A stretch of DNA of 64,000 bases from Enterovirga aerilata (lineage in GTDB: Bacteria; Pseudomonadota; Alphaproteobacteria; Rhizobiales; Beijerinckiaceae), in assembly GCF_013044135.1 (NCBI RefSeq), contig NZ_JABEPP010000003.1, forward strand, positions 310,001 through 374,000, given 5' to 3'. A program made the position numbers and the translations under genes. Shown here piece by piece: positions 60,704 through 64,000 of this stretch. How positions within the stretch are numbered: the stretch's first letter is position 1; every line of letters starts with the position of its first letter. The notes below the pieces were generated by a model. It was not told the DNA's origin. It saw nothing but the letters and a program-made list of their open reading frames with translations, and ran no database searches.

Positions 60704-61335
60704 GGCGTGACCTCGGTGGGCTTCGCGGGGCAGAGGGCCGGAACGTGCCCCGAGACCAGGGAGCAGATCAGGTGCATCACGGCCGGCAGCTCGCGCGCCG
60801 GGTCGTAGTCGGGCAGGGTCGCCCGGCGAACCATCACGCCGTCCGCGAGGGTGCAGATCAGCGTCGCGATCGTGCGCGTCTCCATGGCCGGGCTGATGTT
60901 CCCTGCCGCCGCGGCCTGATCGAGCAGAGTGGTGAGCCGCTCGACGATGTCGTTGGCGAAATCGGCGGTCAGCTTCGCGCAGGTCGGGTTGCGCGTCGCC
61001 TCGCACCAGATCTCCAGGCAGAGCACCGCCTTCTCGCGCGGCTCGTCCTCGAAATGCCGGCGCCCGAGCTCGGCGAAGCCCGCCATGAAGTCGCGCCCCG
61101 CCTCGTCCATGACCGCGAAGCTCTCGGCCACCTCGCGCCGGTCGCGCTCGGACAGGCCGGCCACGATCGCGTCCTTGGACGGAAAATAGCGGTAGAGGTT
61201 GCCCGCGCTCATCCCGGCCTCGGCCGCGACGTCCTGCATGGTCGTCCGGTGGAAGCCCGAGCGCACGAAGCAGGTCTCCGCCGCGTCCAGGATGCGCGTG
61301 CGGCGGTCGACCCCGTTCTGATTGGTCTGGAGCAT
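60700..61335 (-). CDS. TetR-family regulator of the RND operon
   Basis: 211 residues. The N-terminal helix-turn-helix is RILDAAETCFVRSGFHRTTMQDVAAEAGMSAGNLYRYFPSKDAIV, a textbook TetR/AcrR domain; the C-terminal ligand domain has no named subfamily. Encoded first in the operon and coupled to the adaptor gene by ATGA. A perfect 22-bp palindrome 12 bp upstream of its start is the likely operator, so drug-responsive derepression of its own operon is expected. Confidence 0.92.
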   Translation of the reverse strand: MLQTNQNGVDRRTRILDAAETCFVRSGFHRTTMQDVAAEAGMSAGNLYRYFPSKDAIVAGLSERDRREVAESFAVMDEAGRDFMAGFAELGRRHFEDEPREKAVLCLEIWCEATRNPTCAKLTADFANDIVERLTTLLDQAAAAGNISPAMETRTIATLICTLADGVMVRRATLPDYDPARELPAVMHLICSLVSGHVPALCPAKPTEVTP

Positions 61336-61346
61336 GCCGGTATCGA

Positions 61347-61368
61347 TGAGAATGAACGTTCATTCTCA
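61347..61368. promoter_or_regulatory. 22-bp palindromic TetR operator
   Basis: A perfect palindrome whose inner part is GAATGAACGTTCATTC; the outer three bases on each side (TGA/TCA) also pair. Arms of GAATGAA type are usual for AcrR-like repressors. It lies between the TetR gene start (61335) and the small antitoxin-like gene at 61456. The region upstream shows no strong -10/-35 candidate. Confidence 0.9.
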
Positions 61369-61455
61369 CTAGTTTGCGCAGACGTCAAGCTATGCGGGCT
61401 GTCATTCCGCGGTCGACTTTGTGGGAACGTGTTCAACGGAACGGGAAGGGGGTCG

Positions 61456-61634
61456 ATGACGAAGACGCTCGACACGACACTCGCCGCGGTCGCGGAGTTG
61501 CCCGTCGAGGCGCAAGATCAGATCGGGCGGGAGCTCCTGCAGCATGTGAACCGGCTGCATCGCCTTCACGGCGAGTTGGGCGAAGGGTTGCGTTCCCTCG
61601 ACGCGGGTGAAGGAGACAGCCGCGACGTCGAGGA
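61456..61634 (+). pseudogene. Truncated antitoxin-like gene
   Basis: From the ATG at 61456 the frame reads TKTLDTTLAAVAELPVEAQ, then IGRELLQHVNRLHRLHGELGEGLRSLDAGEG, resembling the short antitoxins that precede ParE/RelE-type toxins. After DVED at about 61634 the GC-rich reading stops and lower-GC sequence begins, giving a stretch with many Ser and Cys that is not protein-like. The frame stays open by chance into the cysteine-peptidase gene, and no toxin gene follows. I read it as an antitoxin whose C-terminus and toxin were replaced by the inserted block. Confidence 0.55.
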
Positions 61635-61734
61635 TTCCTGTCCGTTCGAAAGCAAGATGAGCTTTGATATCTCTTGCAGTCTCTCAGCGGTTTCTCATTA
61701 TATCTCTTTTGGGAACGGCAGGAGAGAGTGCGAC

Positions 61735-62157
61735 ATGCGTTTAGTTCGGCAGGCCGCAGACGGGAACGACTGTGGCGCTGCGTGCGTCGCTATGCTCTCG
61801 CGCAGGCCGAGAGCCGAAGCGTACGCTGTTGTCTATCCCGACGGCCGACAAACATCGACAAGTGCACGCACGGTCAGAGCGGCGCTTCGAGAGCTTGGAA
61901 CTGAACTCGCAGCGCACCCAAGACGCTTCAGGATGATGACATATCATCGCCTAAAGACCGTATCCGAATTTCTCGCGACCGCCGGCATCTCGGATGCGCT
62001 CCTGAAAGTCGTTAGGAAAGAGAATGAATTTGATAAGGGTCACTGGGTAGTTTGGGACAGCAAGAGAGCGAAAATCCTCAATCCTCTTGGCGAAGACCGG
62101 AGATTGTTCCGAGTTGTGGCCTGCTATGAGGTCATCAATCCTGAGGAAACAGAATAG
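61735..62157 (+). CDS. Small C39-like cysteine-peptidase-type protein
   Basis: 140 residues from the ATG at 61735, chosen because AGGAGAG lies ten bases upstream. GNDCGAACVAMLS at residues 10-22 matches the nucleophile loop of C39/papain-like peptidases (C13), GHWVVWDS gives H103 with D108, and ILNPLGE supplies a third polar position. Usually such a domain is fused to an ABC exporter that processes bacteriocins; here it stands alone without signal peptide or membrane segment. Base composition is clearly lower in GC than the flanks. No substrate peptide gene is evident. Cysteine-protease activity is inferred from the triad pattern. Confidence 0.65.
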   Translation: MRLVRQAADGNDCGAACVAMLSRRPRAEAYAVVYPDGRQTSTSARTVRAALRELGTELAAHPRRFRMMTYHRLKTVSEFLATAGISDALLKVVRKENEFDKGHWVVWDSKRAKILNPLGEDRRLFRVVACYEVINPEETE

Positions 62158-62162
62158 CGTCC

Positions 62163-64000
62163 TCACACGCTCCCCACCGTCTTCAGCCTGACCCGCGAGT
62201 GGATCTCGGCCTGGCCGAGCACCGGCGTCTCGCGGCGGAAGCGCTCGATGATCGAGCGGACATAGGGGCGGGCGCTCGACGAGGTGACCAGCACCGGCAT
62301 CTCGCCCATGCGGGCGGCGTCCTCGAACCGCTCGCGCACGGCGGTGACGAACTCGCCGAGCCTGGAGGGCTGCATGGCGAGGTGGCGCTCCTCGCCCTGG
62401 CCGACGATCGAGTCGAGGAAGGCCGTCTCCCAGGCTGGCGAGAGCGTGACGATCGGCAGATAGCCCTGCGGCGCGGCGTATTGCGCGCAGATCTGCCGGG
62501 CGAGGCGCATGCGGACATGCTCGGCGATGTCGCGCGGGTTCTTCACGCTGCCGACCACGTCCGCGATCCCCTCCAGGATCGTGCCGAGATCGCGGATGGA
62601 GACCCGCTCCGCCAGGAGGAGCTGCAGCACGCGCTGGATGCCGGTGGTCGAGATCTGCGACGGCACGAGCTCGCGCACGAGCTCGCCGTGTTCCTTGGGC
62701 AGGTCCTTGAGCAGCTTCTGCACCTCGACATGGGAGAGGAGCTCGGCCGTGTGCCCCTTGATGACCTCGGTGAGATGCGTCGAGATGACGGTGGCCGCAT
62801 CGACGACCGTGTAGCCGCGGATCGAGGCCTCGTCGCGCAGGACCTCGTCGATCCAGGTGGCCGGCAGGCCGAAGGTGGGCTCGAGCGTATGCTGGCCGGG
62901 AAGCTGCACCTGGCCGCCCATCGGGTCCATGGCCATGAACAGGCCGGGGAAGACGCGGCCCGTTCCCGCCTCCACCTCCTTGACGCGGACGATGTAGCTG
63001 TTCGGCTCCAGGGTGACGTTGTCCAGGATGCGGACGGAGGGCATCACGAAGCCGAGCTCGGCCGCGAGCTGGCGGCGCAGCGCCTTGATCTGCTCCGTCA
63101 GGCGGTCGCCGCCCTCGCCGCCATTGACGAGCGGGAGAAGGGCGTAGCCGATCTCGATCTTGAGGTCGTCGATCCTGAGCGTCTCGGAGATCGGCTCCTC
63201 GGCGGCCGGGGCGCCGGCCTGGCCGGCGACGGCCTGCACGGCCTCGGCCGCCGCCTTCGCCCTGTTCTGCCGGTCGAGCTTGTAGGCGAGCCAGCCCGCG
63301 GCGGCCGCAAGCGTCGCGAAGGGCAGGATCGGGATGCCCGGCAGGAGGCCGATCCCCGCCATGACGGCGGCCGACATGCCGAGCGCCTTCGGGTAATGGG
63401 CGAACTGCCTGTGCAGCGCGCCGGCGGCGGCGCCGCGCACGCCCGCCTTCGAGACGAGGAAGCCAGCGGCGATCGAGACGATCAGGGCGGGCACCTGGCT
63501 CACCAGGCCGTCGCCGGCGGTCAGCAGGGTGTAGCTCCTCGCCGCGTCGCCGACCGAGAGGCCCTGCTGGGCCACCCCGATGATGATGCCGCCCACCACG
63601 TTGATGAAGGTGATGAGGAGGGCCGCGATCGCGTCGCCGCGCACGAATTTCGAGGCGCCGTCCATGGCGCCGTAGAAGGCGGATTCGTCCTCCAGGCTCT
63701 TGCGGCGCTCGCGCGCGGTCTCCTGGTCGATGATCCCGGCCGAGAGGTCGGCGTCGATCGCCATCTGCTTGCCGGGCATGGCGTCGAGCGTGAAGCGCGC
63801 CGCGACCTCCGCGATGCGGCCCGAGCCCTTCGTGATCACCACGAAGTTCACGATGATCAGGATCGCGAAGACGATCACCCCGATCACGAAGGAGCCGCCC
63901 ATCACGAAATTGCCGAACGCCTCGATGACGTGGCCTGCGGCCGCGCCGCCCTCGTGCCCATGCGCCAGGATGAGGCGCGTCGAGGCGAGGTTCAGGGCGA
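62163..64000 (-). CDS. flhA: Flagellar biosynthesis protein FlhA (5' end outside window)
   Basis: The visible 612 codons lack roughly 80 N-terminal residues that lie beyond the right edge. FlhA is the export-gate protein of the flagellar type III system in the inner membrane. FVVITKGSGRIAEVAARFTLDAMPGKQMAIDADL is the FHIPEP-type signature around the cytoplasmic loop, followed by membrane helices and the cytoplasmic domain from about 330 residues before the end (LRRQLAAELGFVMPSVRI, LEPTFGLPATWID, VVDAATVISTHLTEVI). The C-terminus LGQAEIHSRVRLKTVGSV is typical. The stop codon lies 5 bp beyond the end of the peptidase-type gene on the opposite strand. Confidence 0.96.
   Translation of the reverse strand, partial: ALNLASTRLILAHGHEGGAAAGHVIEAFGNFVMGGSFVIGVIVFAILIIVNFVVITKGSGRIAEVAARFTLDAMPGKQMAIDADLSAGIIDQETARERRKSLEDESAFYGAMDGASKFVRGDAIAALLITFINVVGGIIIGVAQQGLSVGDAARSYTLLTAGDGLVSQVPALIVSIAAGFLVSKAGVRGAAAGALHRQFAHYPKALGMSAAVMAGIGLLPGIPILPFATLAAAAGWLAYKLDRQNRAKAAAEAVQAVAGQAGAPAAEEPISETLRIDDLKIEIGYALLPLVNGGEGGDRLTEQIKALRRQLAAELGFVMPSVRILDNVTLEPNSYIVRVKEVEAGTGRVFPGLFMAMDPMGGQVQLPGQHTLEPTFGLPATWIDEVLRDEASIRGYTVVDAATVISTHLTEVIKGHTAELLSHVEVQKLLKDLPKEHGELVRELVPSQISTTGIQRVLQLLLAERVSIRDLGTILEGIADVVGSVKNPRDIAEHVRMRLARQICAQYAAPQGYLPIVTLSPAWETAFLDSIVGQGEERHLAMQPSRLGEFVTAVRERFEDAARMGEMPVLVTSSSARPYVRSIIERFRRETPVLGQAEIHSRVRLKTVGSV

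Noticed and set aside
61456..62157. Single 234-residue fusion of an antitoxin and a peptidase domain
   Set aside because: The frame is open throughout, but the linker is not protein-like, composition changes sharply at about 61635, and a strong ribosome site precedes the ATG at 61735.

Overview
The window is very GC-rich chromosomal DNA, densely packed on both strands, from a free-living alphaproteobacterium. Several genes point to Hyphomicrobiales, perhaps a relative of Methylobacteriaceae: a CIRCE-controlled groESL operon, a split LigD pair, a DUF1236 protein, an intracellular PHA depolymerase, a heme oxygenase with a bacteriophytochrome, FlhA, and tiny conserved alphaproteobacterial proteins. 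This placement is inferred from gene content and is not phylogenetic. There are no rRNA or tRNA genes, no CRISPR array, no recognisable transposase and no phage genes.

Layout. 0-8 kb, minus strand: radical SAM protein (cut by the left edge), conserved Cys-motif protein, MoaB, zinc metallopeptidase, uracil-DNA glycosylase, then a DgoK / uracil phosphoribosyltransferase / URC4 / MBL-fold block that looks like part of the URC uracil-catabolic pathway. 8-18 kb: Kef-type antiporter, first copy of a 505-bp repeat, a sugar-acid dehydratase with a catalase-like protein and an RraA-like protein, a DUF433/DUF5615 toxin-antitoxin pair running into glycerate 2-kinase, and separate LigD polymerase and ligase proteins. 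18.2-18.9 kb: five palindromic repeat units in tandem. 19-31.9 kb: a histidine kinase coupled to a peptide-type binding protein, GST, PHA depolymerase, 2-hydroxyacid dehydrogenase, LOG protein, KdsD, an EamA transporter and a two-gene chromate transporter. 32-38.7 kb: groESL with promoter, operator and terminator, small proteins, an L,D-transpeptidase, EamA, a PLP decarboxylase and a DUF1236 protein.

38.9-41.2 kb is an accessory patch: second copy of the 505-bp repeat, two more palindromic units, a GIY-YIG nuclease gene bracketed by these repeats, half-units that interrupt a probable MgtC-like remnant, and a lower-GC DUF2971 gene. 41.3-46.5 kb: xylonate-type dehydratase, aminotransferase, Bug receptor and GlcG-like protein. 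46.5-54 kb: an ArsR/SRPBCC/DUF899 operon with palindromic operators, bphO-bphP, a two-HxT-motif protein, an LprI-like protein and a HerA-like ATPase. 53.6-56.2 kb: a decayed and an intact MazEF-type module flank an Eda aldolase. 56.3-61.4 kb: a TetR / adaptor / permease RND operon with a 22-bp palindromic operator. 61.4-62.2 kb: a truncated antitoxin joined to a low-GC block encoding a small C39-like cysteine-peptidase-type protein. The window ends inside flhA.

The most interesting material is the repeat system. Each unit is an inverted pair of hairpin half-units whose base stems covary between left and right arms and whose core hairpins are exchangeable. One such core has been swapped inside otherwise nearly identical 505-bp repeats, and a GIY-YIG nuclease gene ends 8 bp from a unit. 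I propose this as a candidate nuclease-associated mobile palindrome. No mobility is shown by the sequence itself.
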